Source of the DNA: Bog-473 sp963791455
GTDB taxonomy: Bacteria; Actinomycetota; Acidimicrobiia; Acidimicrobiales; RAAP-2
Reading direction: 5' to 3'
Assembly: GCA_963791455.1 (NCBI GenBank)
Contig: CAWBSM010000002.1
Span: forward strand, 1,426,001-1,490,000
Length of the DNA: 64,000 bases
Below, in pieces: positions 17,157 through 26,889 of this stretch. Within the stretch, counting starts at the first letter, position 1; each line of letters starts with the position of its first letter. The position numbers and the translations under genes are program-made. The notes under the pieces were generated by a model. The model saw nothing but the letters and a program-made list of their open reading frames with translations, did not search any database and was not told where the DNA came from.

Positions 17157-18752
17157 TCATGAACGGCCGAGGAGGCTCTGGGCCAGATTCCTCGCCGCCC
17201 GCGGCTCATTCTGGGGGCAGAAGTACTTCGCCGAGTAGATCTCCACCAGGTAGGCCTGGAACTTGGACAGCGCATGCCGCTGCAGGGACCGCCTCACCTG
17301 CGAGGCTCCCCGATCCTGACTGAGGTCATGGCAGCTCAGCTCGGCGTCCGCCGCGGCGCTCGCGTCGTTCACGTCGGGCCAGTGCCTCCCGACCTGGTGC
17401 AACAGGGTCAGGTAGGCCTGCTGGGGCGGAGAGGGCAAGTGTGCATTCTCGTAGAGGACCGCCTCGGCCAGGGCGGCAGCCGGCGCACCGTGGGCGAGCC
17501 GAGGGAGGCCACCCTGCGGAACAGCAATCAGGTCGACGTAGAGGCGACGTTGGGCAAGATTGCCGGACTGCCCGGGTGCCAGGGCATGGTGCACCATCCA
17601 GACCACCCCACCGATCCGGAAGAACTCCTCGCCGCCGGGCCCCGGGGCGGCCTGGCCGCGGGTGGACGAGGAGAGCCACGCATGGTCGAGCGGTTTGGTG
17701 CAGGGTCCCGTTACCGAGGAGCAGTGAGCGATGCCGATGCCGTAGTCGGGGGTGCCCCAGAGATTCGCCGAATAGAACAGCCAGAAGTCGTCGCCCGACT
17801 GGACCATGGAAGGACCCTCGACGAGGTTCCCCTCCCACGTCTGTGACGCACCGATCAGTCGGTGCGCCGGCCCGGCCACGGAGAGCCCGTCTGCAGACAG
17901 CGGTTGGGAGTAGATGGTGGTAGGCAGACCGCAACAATCGCCGTCGCTCTTCCAGAGCAACCAGGGGACGCCGTTACCGGCGACGAACACGCTCGGATCG
18001 ATGGCACCTCCCTGGCCCGCGGGACAGATGAAAGCCGACGGCGAGTCATCGACGAATGGGCCGGACGGACTGGAGCTGGTCGCCCTCGAGATGCACATCG
18101 CCGCAGTCGAGCGCTTGGCGGTGCGGATGCACCCGGCCCGGCCAGGGTTGTAGACGCAATTCAGCGGGTGCGTCGCGGGTGTCGAGTAGTACATGACGAA
18201 GGTGCCGTCTGGCCGTGCCCATATCGAGGGCGCCCACTGGAAGCCCGGCACCGTCCAACTCGGAAGTACGGGCAAGGCATCGCCGAGGTAGCGGCCTTGG
18301 AACCCGGACGCCTCGGGAAGTTCGATGACCGGAATGTGGGCCGCCGGCGCGTAGGCTGTACTGGTCGTGTTGCTGGCGTAGACGAAGACGGCGTCGGCCG
18401 TGGCCAGGGCGTACGGGTCGGCAAAATCGCCATCGAACACGGGCGTGTCATCGAGCAGTGACGACACGACACTGAGGTGCACACCGTTCTCCATGGACGG
18501 GCTGGCTCCCACGGGACCGAGCGTCGGGGCGCGTCCCGCCGGAACGACGGGCTGGCCGGCTCGAACGTTCGGCTCGATCGACGTCCTCAAGGGCCCCGAT
18601 GGCGACCCGCTCTTGACCGACGGCGACGCGCAGGCAGCGAGCAGCACAGCGAGGACAACGGCCGAGGAAGCGGTCCGAAGAGGCGTTCCCTGCCCCCGCG
18701 CCAACGGCGCCGTTCCCCGCTCGCGGTAAAAGCCCGTCCCGTCACTCCTCAC
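17157..18752 (-). CDS. Secreted lipoprotein with GH43-like five-bladed beta-propeller domain
   Basis: About 531 residues. The N terminus has a lipoprotein signal, AVVLAVLLAACAS, with the acylated Cys near residue 41. The body matches glycoside hydrolase clan GH-F: DGDFADPYAL (likely base Asp), WAPSIWARPDGTFVMYYS, GAIDPSVFV, and LVEGPSMVQSGDDFWLFYS with the likely acid Glu. Substrates of GH43 are arabinans or xylans, so this enzyme probably acts outside the membrane on plant or microbial polysaccharide. GTG 18752 overlaps the ligase stop by 11 bases; a later TTG is possible. Its place between lipid-catabolic genes is odd. The C-terminal 150 residues after the propeller are not recognised. Confidence 0.75.
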   Translation of the reverse strand: MRSDGTGFYRERGTAPLARGQGTPLRTASSAVVLAVLLAACASPSVKSGSPSGPLRTSIEPNVRAGQPVVPAGRAPTLGPVGASPSMENGVHLSVVSSLLDDTPVFDGDFADPYALATADAVFVYASNTTSTAYAPAAHIPVIELPEASGFQGRYLGDALPVLPSWTVPGFQWAPSIWARPDGTFVMYYSTPATHPLNCVYNPGRAGCIRTAKRSTAAMCISRATSSSPSGPFVDDSPSAFICPAGQGGAIDPSVFVAGNGVPWLLWKSDGDCCGLPTTIYSQPLSADGLSVAGPAHRLIGASQTWEGNLVEGPSMVQSGDDFWLFYSANLWGTPDYGIGIAHCSSVTGPCTKPLDHAWLSSSTRGQAAPGPGGEEFFRIGGVVWMVHHALAPGQSGNLAQRRLYVDLIAVPQGGLPRLAHGAPAAALAEAVLYENAHLPSPPQQAYLTLLHQVGRHWPDVNDASAAADAELSCHDLSQDRGASQVRRSLQRHALSKFQAYLVEIYSAKYFCPQNEPRAARNLAQSLLGRS

Positions 18753-20442
18753 TGAAGGTCGCGACGGTCGACGACCGACCCAGCAATCCCTTGACGACCT
18801 TGCCCGCTGCGTTATGGGGAAGTTCAGCCAGGAACTCCACGTGCGCGGGGACCTTGAAGGGGGCCAGAACCTCGCTGCACCAGGCTTCCACGTCGACTTC
18901 CGAGAGCTCACCAAAAACCCTTGGAACGACGAACGCCTTGACTTCTTGTCCGAGCACAGGATGGTCCACCCCCACGACCACCGCCTCGGCGATGCCGGGG
19001 TGCTCAAAGAGACGATTTTCGATTTCGACGGGCGAGATGTTCTCACCGCCCCGGATGATGAGGTCTTGTCGTCGACCTTCGAGGTAGAGGCATCCGTCCT
19101 GGATCTTGCCGTAGTCGCCAGTGTGGTACCAACGGTCCTCGTCGAAAACGGCTTTCGTCGCTTCGGGGTTCTTCCAGTATTCCGTGAACGACGCCGCACT
19201 GCGCAGCGCGATCTCGCCCACCTGTCCCTCGGGCAGCGAGGCCCGGGTCGTCGGATCGCGCACGTCGACCTGTACGGTCGGTGCGGCTTGTCCGACGGAT
19301 TCGGGGCGGGAGTAGGTGAGCTCGCGGGAAAGGGATGCGCCGAGGCCGTTCGTCTCGGTCATGCCGTAACCGAGCCCGAGCCCGGGACGGGCCCAAGGCA
19401 ACCGCTGCTCCAGACGCTTCAGCAGTTCAGGGGGCCAGACGGCACTACCCCCTCCCACGGTTCGGAGGGAGGACAAGTCGAAGCTCCCAAGTTCGGGCCA
19501 GTCGAGCAGCCGCCACAATTGGGTCGGTACGAGTGACCACGCGGTGGCCCGATGCTGTTCGGTCAGTCGGAGATGGATCTCCTCGGACCAACGACCGGGC
19601 GGCGGGTACACCATCGACATTCCCGTTTGGGGAGCCAAGACGAGAGTGCAGTTCAGGCCGCCCACATGGAACATGGGCGCGGCGCCGATCGAGCACGGTG
19701 CATACGGGTCGGGCATCGGACTGCCGGAGGCCGCCAACCGCGCCATGGATTCAGCCGCCCGCAACTGGGTGGCCAAGCCGAAGTGGATGGTGCTGCGATG
19801 AGAGATGACTGCACCCTTCGAAGGTCCGGTGGTGCCGCTCGTGAAGAGGACGACGTAAGGATCATCCTCCTGGATCTCTACCTGCGGCAGGGCCGCACCC
19901 GCCCCAAGGATCTCCAACCGGTCAAAGTCGCCCTCGAACGAGACCACCGGCAGGCGCGAGGGGATCAAACCAAGGACTCGACCCAAACGTTGGTCGTCGC
20001 CGAGGAGAAGTTTGGGATCGGTCAGTCGGATCATTCGTGCCATCTCGGGTCCTGTCCACCAACCGTTCAATGCGACGGTCACCGCGCCCAGCGCAGTGGC
20101 CGCCCAGAACGACAAGACGTACTCGACACGATTGGCGGCAGCTACCGCGACCCGGTCCCCTCTCCCGATGCCGTATGCACTTCGGAACGCGTGAGCGAGC
20201 GCGGCAACGGGAGCAAGGACGGATCGGAAGGTGAGGGAGCGATCGGGGAAGACGACGTAGGGGCGAGCGTTCAACCGCTCGGCTCCCGTCACGAGCGTCT
20301 CCACCAGTGTGTGCGGACGCTCCCGGAACACTTCGTGTCGGACACCGTGGACGTACTCCTTCACGATCTCGAAGGGCGCACCGGGACCGGTCAGCCCGGC
20401 GCGCACACTTGCGGGAAGGCTCGGATCAGGCCACGTGAGCAT
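18742..20442 (-). CDS. Acyl-CoA synthetase (AMP-dependent ligase)
   Basis: 566 residues from ATG 20442. VLFTSGTTGPSKGAVISH, GYGMTETNGLG, DRWYHTGDYGKIQ and the hinge GRRQDLIIRGGENISP with lysine in NAAGKVVKGLL are all recognisable. It activates a fatty or alicyclic acid to the CoA ester. The ATG overlaps the TGA of the enoyl-CoA hydratase (TGATG), and that gene in turn overlaps the LLM gene, so ligase, hydratase and oxidoreductase form one operon running leftwards from about 22252. The GH43-like gene begins inside its last codons. Confidence 0.92.
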   Translation of the reverse strand: MLTWPDPSLPASVRAGLTGPGAPFEIVKEYVHGVRHEVFRERPHTLVETLVTGAERLNARPYVVFPDRSLTFRSVLAPVAALAHAFRSAYGIGRGDRVAVAAANRVEYVLSFWAATALGAVTVALNGWWTGPEMARMIRLTDPKLLLGDDQRLGRVLGLIPSRLPVVSFEGDFDRLEILGAGAALPQVEIQEDDPYVVLFTSGTTGPSKGAVISHRSTIHFGLATQLRAAESMARLAASGSPMPDPYAPCSIGAAPMFHVGGLNCTLVLAPQTGMSMVYPPPGRWSEEIHLRLTEQHRATAWSLVPTQLWRLLDWPELGSFDLSSLRTVGGGSAVWPPELLKRLEQRLPWARPGLGLGYGMTETNGLGASLSRELTYSRPESVGQAAPTVQVDVRDPTTRASLPEGQVGEIALRSAASFTEYWKNPEATKAVFDEDRWYHTGDYGKIQDGCLYLEGRRQDLIIRGGENISPVEIENRLFEHPGIAEAVVVGVDHPVLGQEVKAFVVPRVFGELSEVDVEAWCSEVLAPFKVPAHVEFLAELPHNAAGKVVKGLLGRSSTVATFSEE

Positions 20443-21242
20443 CAACCCTCCCCGCCGACCCGGCCCGTCCAACGCGGCAAACGGTCCTCCAAAAAGGCGA
20501 GCACTCCCTCGCGGGAGTCGGGCTCACCCATGAGGCGATGGTGGTACGCGGTCTCCAGCCGTCCGATCTCCTCGGCACTGTGCTGCCAGGTCTGCCAAAG
20601 AAGCGCCTTGCTGTAGGCAACGGCGAGTGGTGCCGTATTGACGGCGATGTCGTGAGCCAGGTCGAGGGCGACAGGCAACACCTCGGCGTTGGGAAGAACC
20701 GTCCGGCACAAACCAAGCTCCTTGGCTTCTGGCCCGTCGAACAGCCTTCCCGTAAGGAGAACTTCCGCCGCGCCCGACATGCCTGCAATCCGCGGAAGTG
20801 TCCAATGTGAGAACCCATCCCCCATGACACCACGTCGCACCTGCACGACACCGTACTTGGCGTCGCCGGCAAAGATGCGAAGGTCACACTGCAGCGCGAG
20901 GGTGAGTCCGACACCGATGGCATGTCCGTTGACTGCTGCAATGACGGGCTTGCGCACCTGCCAAGCCGTCATCCCCACCGCGGCGGCGTTAAAGGTTGAC
21001 TCATCGCGCTTGCGAAACGTCTCGGCACCCTCCGACAGGTCGGCTCCCGAGCAAAAGGCGGGAGGCGTACCGGTCAACACAACAGCCCTGATGTCGTCGT
21101 CGACGTCGCAGCGGCGATAGGCGTCCGAGAGTGCCCCAGGCATACCTCCACCGAACGCATTGAGCTTTTCTGGCGCGTGAAGAGTGAGGGTCGCGACTCC
21201 ATCGGTGAGATCGAACAGAACCAGTGACCGGCCGTCGTTCAT
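20442..21242 (-). CDS. Enoyl-CoA hydratase/isomerase (crotonase)
   Basis: 266 residues. GVATLTLHAPEKLNAFGGG, the oxyanion-hole stretch PPAFCSGADLSEGA, VIAAVNGHAIGVGLTLALQCDLRI and GVVQVRRGVMGDGFSHWTLPRI follow the crotonase fold in order. It should hydrate or isomerise an enoyl-CoA. The start overlaps the stop of the LLM gene (ATGA) and its stop overlaps the ligase start (TGATG), indicating tight coupling. A glutamate in the usual first catalytic position is not obvious, so an isomerase or ring-processing role is as likely as simple hydration. Confidence 0.88.
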   Translation of the reverse strand: MNDGRSLVLFDLTDGVATLTLHAPEKLNAFGGGMPGALSDAYRRCDVDDDIRAVVLTGTPPAFCSGADLSEGAETFRKRDESTFNAAAVGMTAWQVRKPVIAAVNGHAIGVGLTLALQCDLRIFAGDAKYGVVQVRRGVMGDGFSHWTLPRIAGMSGAAEVLLTGRLFDGPEAKELGLCRTVLPNAEVLPVALDLAHDIAVNTAPLAVAYSKALLWQTWQHSAEEIGRLETAYHHRLMGEPDSREGVLAFLEDRLPRWTGRVGGEG

Positions 21243-22252
21243 GACGCGGCCTTCAGTGCACTGACAAACTCACGCAGGAGGTCGTCCGTGACGGAATAAA
21301 ATGGGAAATAGGCGCAGATTCGGTCGCAATCTGGGAAACGCCGCACAATCTCCTCTGCACATTGCGTCGGTGTCCCGTAGACGGCCAGGGTTCTGAGCAT
21401 GTCGTCGTCAACCAGCTGCGACACCTTCAACCACTCCCCCCGTTTCGACAGCGTATTGAGCTCCGGCTGTAGTTCTCCCCATCCCTCGACGTCGAGGACG
21501 GGCTTGTAGGCCGGTGTGGATCCGTAGAACGCAAGAAGGTTACGCACTCCCCTGGCCGCCTCCAGTTCCCGATCGTTTCGACCCATGCCGACGATCACTT
21601 CGGCTGTCAATTCGAGGTCTTCCCGATTGCGGCCCGCTGCGAGCAGTCCAGCCTCGATTGCCGGTCTGGTGCGCTCTCGCATGTGACGCTCGGAGTTGAA
21701 GGGCATCACGAGAATCCCGTCTGCCACCTCCGCCGCCATCCGGTTCATTCTCGGCCCCAACGCGCCCACCAAGATCTGCGGGACCCCGAAGGGGTTGGGT
21801 CCCGGGTTGAAGGCCGGCGTCATCAGCGTGTGCCTGGTGTACTCACCTCGGAAGTCCAGTCGCTCGCCTTCCTGCCAAGTCCGCAGCACGGCCTTCGTCG
21901 CCAGTACCCACTCTCGCATCTGTGCGACCGGCCGGACCCAGGTTGCCCCGAACCGGTTCTCGACGTGGGCCTGAACCTGCGACCCCAAACCGAGCCGGAA
22001 CCGGCCACCCGAGAGCAAATGAAGATCGTAAGCGGCATGGGCAAGATGGACCGGGCTCCGAGGGAAGGCAATCGCCACGTTTGTCATGAGATCGAGCGAG
22101 CAGACCGGCGCCGCCGCGACGAGCGGGAAAAAGGTGTCGTGGGCGTTCTCGAAGCTGAAGACGCCGTCAACACCCGTATCCTGCAACTCCGACGCCCGCT
22201 GCGCCGCATCAATCACCGAATTGGCCAGCATGACATCGATCTTCACAGCCAC
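21239..22252 (-). CDS. LLM-class F420-dependent oxidoreductase
   Basis: About 337 residues with the luciferase-like TIM barrel. ASELQDTGVDGVFSFENAHDTFFPL, VAIAFPRSPVHLAHAAYDL, GGRFRLGLGSQVQAHVENRFG and PQILVGALGPRMNRMAAEVADG are typical of actinobacterial F420-using members of this family. It would transfer hydride to or from an acyl-CoA or related substrate. GTG 22252 or 22246 fits the family N terminus (VKIDVMLA); the frame is open further upstream but not family-like. First gene of the LLM-crotonase-ligase operon, divergent from the carboxyltransferase gene at 22499. Confidence 0.85.
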   Translation of the reverse strand: MAVKIDVMLANSVIDAAQRASELQDTGVDGVFSFENAHDTFFPLVAAAPVCSLDLMTNVAIAFPRSPVHLAHAAYDLHLLSGGRFRLGLGSQVQAHVENRFGATWVRPVAQMREWVLATKAVLRTWQEGERLDFRGEYTRHTLMTPAFNPGPNPFGVPQILVGALGPRMNRMAAEVADGILVMPFNSERHMRERTRPAIEAGLLAAGRNREDLELTAEVIVGMGRNDRELEAARGVRNLLAFYGSTPAYKPVLDVEGWGELQPELNTLSKRGEWLKVSQLVDDDMLRTLAVYGTPTQCAEEIVRRFPDCDRICAYFPFYSVTDDLLREFVSALKAAS

Positions 22253-22498
22253 GGTCGATGTCTTTGCTCGCCGACGGTGTGGATGCCGCTCCCCTGGCGT
22301 TCGCCCCGAGGACTGAGATCCAACATTGCAAGAACCTCCCGTGAGTCGCTTCCGTGCCAGGGAGACCGCCGTGCCCGTGACCAGGCCGGTGTACCCCGCC
22401 GGGTGCACGCTCCGCGATCGTGAGCACTCTTTGTATCACTCGCCCCGGGCACGCCTGGGTCCCACCCCGGTCCTCCTCGACCTGGGTAAGGATGTGAT

Positions 22499-23995
22499 AT
22501 GCCCCACGCGATGGATTGGGACGACAGCCTCAAGGACCTCGCGGACCGGCGGCGCGACGCGCGTGCGATGGGCGGACCGGAGCGGCTGGCGAAACATCGA
22601 GCCAAGGGCAAGCTCGATGCGCGGACCCGGGTGGATCGTCTCGTCGATCCGGGTTCCTTTCGAGAGCTCGGGACGCTCGTGGGTGGAGAAATTGCTGCGG
22701 ACGGGATCGTCGCCGGTTCGGGCAACGTGAACGGCCGGGCCGTCATGGTCGGCGCGGAGGACTTCACCACGCTCGCCGGCACCATCGGTCCGGGCAGCAA
22801 CGCTAAGCGCTACCGACTCGCTGAGCTGGCTCTGCGGAGCAAAGTGCCGTTGGTGATGCTGCTTGAGGGTGCCGGCTTTCGCCCGACGGGAAGGCCACAT
22901 GGACGTTCGCCGACGGACCTCCTGATGCAGGCCCAATGCTCGGGTCGCGTCCCCCTCGTGACTGGCGTGCTTGGCCCCTCCGCGGGCCACGGCGCACTCG
23001 TGGCACCGATCTCCGATTTCTGCATCATGACCGAACAGGCCGCGATCTTCACGGCGGGCCCTCCGGTGGTCAAAGAGTCGACCGGCGAGGACACGCCCAA
23101 GGAGGAGCTCGGTGGGCCGATGGTGGCGATCGCCAGCGGCGTCGTGCACAACGTGGTCGCTGATGATGCCGCAGCCCTCGACCAGATACGTCGCTACCTC
23201 TCCTACTTTCCTCCGAGTGCCTGGTCGTATCCCCCTGCGCTGGCGGTGGACGAGCGCGCCGCCCCCCGCCCAACCCCTGAGCTTCTTGACATCGTCCCGC
23301 GGGACAACCGCAAGGTCTACGACATGCGCCGCGTCCTTGACGTGATTGTCGATCGTCCCGACTGGTTCGAGATTCAACCGGGCTTCGGGCAGGCCATCAT
23401 CTGTGCCTTGGCCCGACTGGGGGCGCAGCCCGTTGCCATCATTGCAAATCAGCCGCAGTATCTGGCCGGTTCCGTCGATGCCGACAGCGCGGACAAGGCG
23501 GCGCACTTCATCTCGGTGGCTGACGCCTTCCATCTGCCGCTCGTCTTCATGGCTGACAACCCCGGGATGCTTCCCGGGCGCCGCTCGGAGCAAAGGGGTG
23601 TCCTGCGAAGTGGCGCGCGGATGTTTGCTGCTCAGACGCTTGCCACGTCGCCGAAAATTCACCTGACGTTGCGAAAGGCGTACGGATTCGGATCGATGGT
23701 GATGTCCTTGATCGGCTTCGACGGGCAATTGGCGACGTTCGCGTTTCCCGGTGCGACCCTGGGAGCGATGGGCGCGGGCGCATCGAGCAAAGCCATGAAC
23801 GCCGACCAGGACGTTGCTTCCGCGCTCCGGGAAGCGGAGCTACAGGCTTCCTACCGGTCCGCCGAGGGACTGGGGTTCGACGAGCTCCTCGATCCTCGGG
23901 AGGCACGTGACGCCTTGTTGACGGCGCTCGGCCACGCCGTGTCGGCCCGGCAGGTGGCGGCGGCACCGACGTCACGAAGCGCAATCACTCCCTAG
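22499..23995 (+). CDS. Acyl-CoA carboxylase carboxyltransferase (beta) subunit
   Basis: 498 residues. The N-terminal half has RRRDARAMGGPERLAKHRAKGKLDARTRVDRLVDPGSF and the first crotonase-like lobe with GGVAG-like IAADGIVAGSGNVNGR. The C-terminal lobe has DNPGMLPGRRSEQRGVLRSGARM, GSMVMSLIGFDGQLATFAFPGATLGAMG. This is the carboxyltransferase half of propionyl/methylcrotonyl-CoA-type carboxylases, moving CO2 from biotin to an acyl-CoA. No biotin carboxylase or BCCP gene is adjacent. AAGGATG precedes the ATG. Divergent from the LLM operon. Confidence 0.9.
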   Translation: MPHAMDWDDSLKDLADRRRDARAMGGPERLAKHRAKGKLDARTRVDRLVDPGSFRELGTLVGGEIAADGIVAGSGNVNGRAVMVGAEDFTTLAGTIGPGSNAKRYRLAELALRSKVPLVMLLEGAGFRPTGRPHGRSPTDLLMQAQCSGRVPLVTGVLGPSAGHGALVAPISDFCIMTEQAAIFTAGPPVVKESTGEDTPKEELGGPMVAIASGVVHNVVADDAAALDQIRRYLSYFPPSAWSYPPALAVDERAAPRPTPELLDIVPRDNRKVYDMRRVLDVIVDRPDWFEIQPGFGQAIICALARLGAQPVAIIANQPQYLAGSVDADSADKAAHFISVADAFHLPLVFMADNPGMLPGRRSEQRGVLRSGARMFAAQTLATSPKIHLTLRKAYGFGSMVMSLIGFDGQLATFAFPGATLGAMGAGASSKAMNADQDVASALREAELQASYRSAEGLGFDELLDPREARDALLTALGHAVSARQVAAAPTSRSAITP

Positions 23996-24016
23996 ACTCG
24001 ATGTCGTCAGCCGCCG

Positions 24017-24328
24017 TCAGACCTCGGTGCCCTTGCCCTCGAGCTCCGCGACGACCGTGGCGTAGCCGGCACTTGTCAACATCCGCCGCAGGTCGACAAC
24101 TTGCTGGATGCCCACGTCCTTGCTCTTTGGGCGCGTGATGACTTCGGTCTCGGCGCCAATCCGGACCACGAACTTGCCGTCATGGCGCTGTTCGACCGAT
24201 CCGACCGCCTCGAGCAATGACACCACGTCGTGCCACTCGATGTTGTGCTTCGTCGGATGCTGGAAGATCTCAAGAAGGGTGTCCCGGTGCTTGCCGCTGA
24301 GATGGACGGGCTCCGAGGTTGACGACAT
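24017..24328 (-). CDS. Conserved small protein, HicA-like
   Basis: 103 residues: LSGKHRDTLLEIFQHPTKHNIEWHDVVSLLEAVGSVEQRHDGKFVVRIGAETEVITRPK. The N-terminal helix, the conserved-looking HNIEWHDV and the beta-strand DGKFVVRI recall the double-stranded-RNA-binding-like fold of HicA mRNA interferases, and I recall similar single genes in other actinobacteria. No HicB-like antitoxin is next to it, so a toxin role is doubtful. Convergent with the carboxyltransferase gene and 115 bases from the EEP gene. Confidence 0.65.
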   Translation of the reverse strand: MSSTSEPVHLSGKHRDTLLEIFQHPTKHNIEWHDVVSLLEAVGSVEQRHDGKFVVRIGAETEVITRPKSKDVGIQQVVDLRRMLTSAGYATVVAELEGKGTEV

Positions 24329-24443
24329 CGAGATCCTCTCGTTGCTTCTGACGAGTTCAATGTAGCGGGAGTCAGAGGATCCCGGTGAAACGTCACCGTG
24401 TCGCCGACACCACGTGGCCGAGGCCTCCAGTTATTCTCCTCGG

Positions 24444-25487
24444 ATGTCTGAGCCGAGCGAGCCCGGCGAGCCCGCCGCGCCCCCTGGGCCTGCCGGGCCG
24501 GCCGAGATCGGCTGGCGGTGGCTCGCCGGGGTGGCGCTCCAGCTCGTGGGTTGGCTGATCATTGCTGGCCTGGGACTGGTCGTACTGGTGCGATTGGTGG
24601 CGTGGGACGAGTGGCGCTTGTTCGCACAGGTGGATGCCGCCACCGAGGTACTGTTTCTTCCAGCGTGGCTGGTGTTGGGAGCCGCCGTCTCCGGGAAAAA
24701 GTGGTGGATGGCGGGCGCGGCGGCCGTGGTCTGTTTTGCCCAAGTCATCTACGTCGCTCCGGAGGTATTGGCCTATTCCCCCCTACCGGCGGGCGTGGGC
24801 GCCGAGCCGACGATCCATCTCTTCGATGCAAACGTCCAACAGGACAATCACTCCATGGTGGGCTACATCGGGCAACTGCGAAGCTACCGACCCGATCTCG
24901 TCACCCTTGAAGAAACGAAGCCGCGGGACATCGGTCAGTTCTTGTCGTCTGGTGTGTTCGACACCCTGCCGTACCGGTTCACGGTGCCGGACGACTCCGG
25001 ATCGCGGGGATTCATCATCGCCAGTCGGTACCCATTGGAGCATCCGAAGGTCTACTACGTTCAGGGACTCGCATACCTGGTTCGCTTCGACCTGAGGTTC
25101 CGCGAACGAACGCTCCCACTCTGGGTTGTCCACACCACCGCGCCCGTCAATCCCGATTGGAACGACTGGAACCTCGAGCTCAACGGCGTCTACGCAGAAC
25201 TGCAGAAGTACCATCCCCGGCCACTGTTGATGGTCGGCGACTTCAATGCCTCCTGGGGAAATCGTGGGTTTCGCGCCATCCTGTCGACAGGTCTGACGGA
25301 TGCGGCGGCGGCGCGAGGACAACCCTTTGACTTCACCTGGAATCAGCGCTTGCTGGTTCTTCCGCCGTTCATACGAATCGACCACGTCCTCACTGGCGGC
25401 AACGTCACCGTCACGACCATAAGCACGCACAGCGGCCCCGGAAGCGAGCACAGAGACATCACAGCAACGGTCGCCGTCGGACGGTGA
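24444..25487 (+). CDS. Membrane-anchored endonuclease/exonuclease/phosphatase family protein
   Basis: 347 residues. A Pro/Gly-rich cytoplasmic tail is followed by three hydrophobic helices at about residues 25-50, 60-75 and 80-98. A periplasmic or extracellular domain then starts IHLFDANVQQDN. It has the EEP motifs YRPDLVTLEETKP (metal-binding Glu), GDFNASWGNRGF and a C-terminal IDHVLTGG...HRDITATV. The same topology (three helices plus EEP domain) is common in actinobacterial surface proteins of unknown substrate: DNA, phospholipid or sugar phosphate. ATG 24444 gives the normal N terminus. Confidence 0.82.
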   Translation: MSEPSEPGEPAAPPGPAGPAEIGWRWLAGVALQLVGWLIIAGLGLVVLVRLVAWDEWRLFAQVDAATEVLFLPAWLVLGAAVSGKKWWMAGAAAVVCFAQVIYVAPEVLAYSPLPAGVGAEPTIHLFDANVQQDNHSMVGYIGQLRSYRPDLVTLEETKPRDIGQFLSSGVFDTLPYRFTVPDDSGSRGFIIASRYPLEHPKVYYVQGLAYLVRFDLRFRERTLPLWVVHTTAPVNPDWNDWNLELNGVYAELQKYHPRPLLMVGDFNASWGNRGFRAILSTGLTDAAAARGQPFDFTWNQRLLVLPPFIRIDHVLTGGNVTVTTISTHSGPGSEHRDITATVAVGR

Positions 25488-25522
25488 GCCGACTTCCGCC
25501 GCCTGCACCACCGACGGGCGCG

Positions 25523-26761
25523 TCAGGGAGATCCGACGGCGGGCCCGATCGCACCAGCTGACTCCAGCTCGGCGATCTGAGACTCGTCGTAACCCAGGCC
25601 TTCGAGCACTTCCCGGGTGTGCTCGCCCAGGCGTGGTGCCCGGAATCGTGGCGTGGCCGGTTGCGCCTCGAAGTCGGCCGGTGTGGCGAGCATCGTGAGA
25701 GTCCCCTGCTCGTCCGGCACCTCCACCAGCCCGCCCGCCGCCAGGAACTGCTCGTCGGAGAGGAGCTCCTCGACGGTCTGGACCGGCGCCCAGAAGAAGT
25801 CAGGGTCGGCGTCAAAGATCTCCGCCCATTCCGAGAGTGGCCGGGTCGAGAAGATCTCGTCGAGCAGGCGGACCAGCTCAATGGCGTTGTGAACCCGGGC
25901 CGTCGGTGTGCCGAACCGTTCATCGGTGAGCCACTCGGGATGACCGACGGCCCGGGCAAGAGGCGGCCAGTGTCGTTCTCCCTCGAGTCCGACGATCCAG
26001 AACCGCCTTCCGTCGCCGGCGGTGTAATTATTGACGGTCGGGTTCGTCATGGCCGATCGGCGCCCCAGACGGATCGGCGTTCCCCACATCAGGGCGACGT
26101 TCACGTCGAATCCGATGGTGTAGGCGCCTTGACGGAGCAGGGATGCCGAGACAAGGTCGCCCGCACCGGTTCGCTGACGGGCGACGAGCGCGGCGCAGAT
26201 CATGGCCGCTCCCGTCATCCCGACCGAGTGGTCGCCCATGCCGCCGCGTTGAAAGGGTAGGTCGTCGCCCGGCGGCGTGAGAGAGGCGGCCAGACCGGAT
26301 CGCGCCCAGAAGGCCGCAATGTCGTACGCCGGCCGGTCCGCTTCGGGGCCAACCAGGCCGTACCCGGAGATGATGGCGTAGACGAGCCCCGGGTTACGGT
26401 CCCGGAGGCGAGCAGGGCCGAGACCAACTCGATCCAGCGCGGACAGGCGGATGTTGGTGACAAAGACATCGGACTCGTCGATCAGAGCGTCGGCCACGTG
26501 GCGGCCCTCGGCCGAAGAGAGATCGAGGACAACGCTGCGCTTGGAGCGATTGTCGAGCTCGAAGACGGGATTGCTCTCGAGGTCTCCTCCGAGCATCTTT
26601 TGGAAACCGCGTGCCGGGTCGCCGCTTGGCGGCTCGATCTTCACGACATCCGCCCCCCAGTCACTGAGAATGCCCGCCACGGCCGGACCGGCGACCCAAA
26701 CGCCCAACTCCACCACCTTCACACCCCGGAGTGGTCCGGTCGGTTCGGCTGCAGTCTCCAC
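25523..26761 (-). CDS. CaiB/BaiF (family III) CoA-transferase
   Basis: 412 residues. LRGVKVVELGVWVAGPAVAGILSDWGADVVKIEPPSGDPARGF is the family N terminus, followed by NRSKRSVVLDLSSAEGR, FVTNIRLSALDRVGLG and GYG. Family III enzymes move CoA between carboxylic acids without a free intermediate. In the segment that carries the catalytic Asp in formyl-CoA transferase this protein has VSASLLRQGAYTIG, with Arg there, as in some other actinobacterial members I recall, so the mechanism or role may differ. GTG 26761 is the start. Divergent from the P450 gene, with a 13-base palindrome between. Confidence 0.85.
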   Translation of the reverse strand: METAAEPTGPLRGVKVVELGVWVAGPAVAGILSDWGADVVKIEPPSGDPARGFQKMLGGDLESNPVFELDNRSKRSVVLDLSSAEGRHVADALIDESDVFVTNIRLSALDRVGLGPARLRDRNPGLVYAIISGYGLVGPEADRPAYDIAAFWARSGLAASLTPPGDDLPFQRGGMGDHSVGMTGAAMICAALVARQRTGAGDLVSASLLRQGAYTIGFDVNVALMWGTPIRLGRRSAMTNPTVNNYTAGDGRRFWIVGLEGERHWPPLARAVGHPEWLTDERFGTPTARVHNAIELVRLLDEIFSTRPLSEWAEIFDADPDFFWAPVQTVEELLSDEQFLAAGGLVEVPDEQGTLTMLATPADFEAQPATPRFRAPRLGEHTREVLEGLGYDESQIAELESAGAIGPAVGSP

Positions 26762-26889
26762 GGCTCCCCCGGGTTGGCCCGATACGTCGGTTTTTCCGCT
26801 GCGTTCCGGACGTCGCTCCGATTTCTGACCCTAGCGGAAGGCGTACGCAGCCACCGATGGGGGTAGACCAACACCTCCACGACTCGGGA

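Noticed and set aside
24017..24328. HicAB toxin-antitoxin module
   Set aside because: No HicB-like partner stands next to it and the toxin's catalytic His motif is not clear; kept as HicA-like only.
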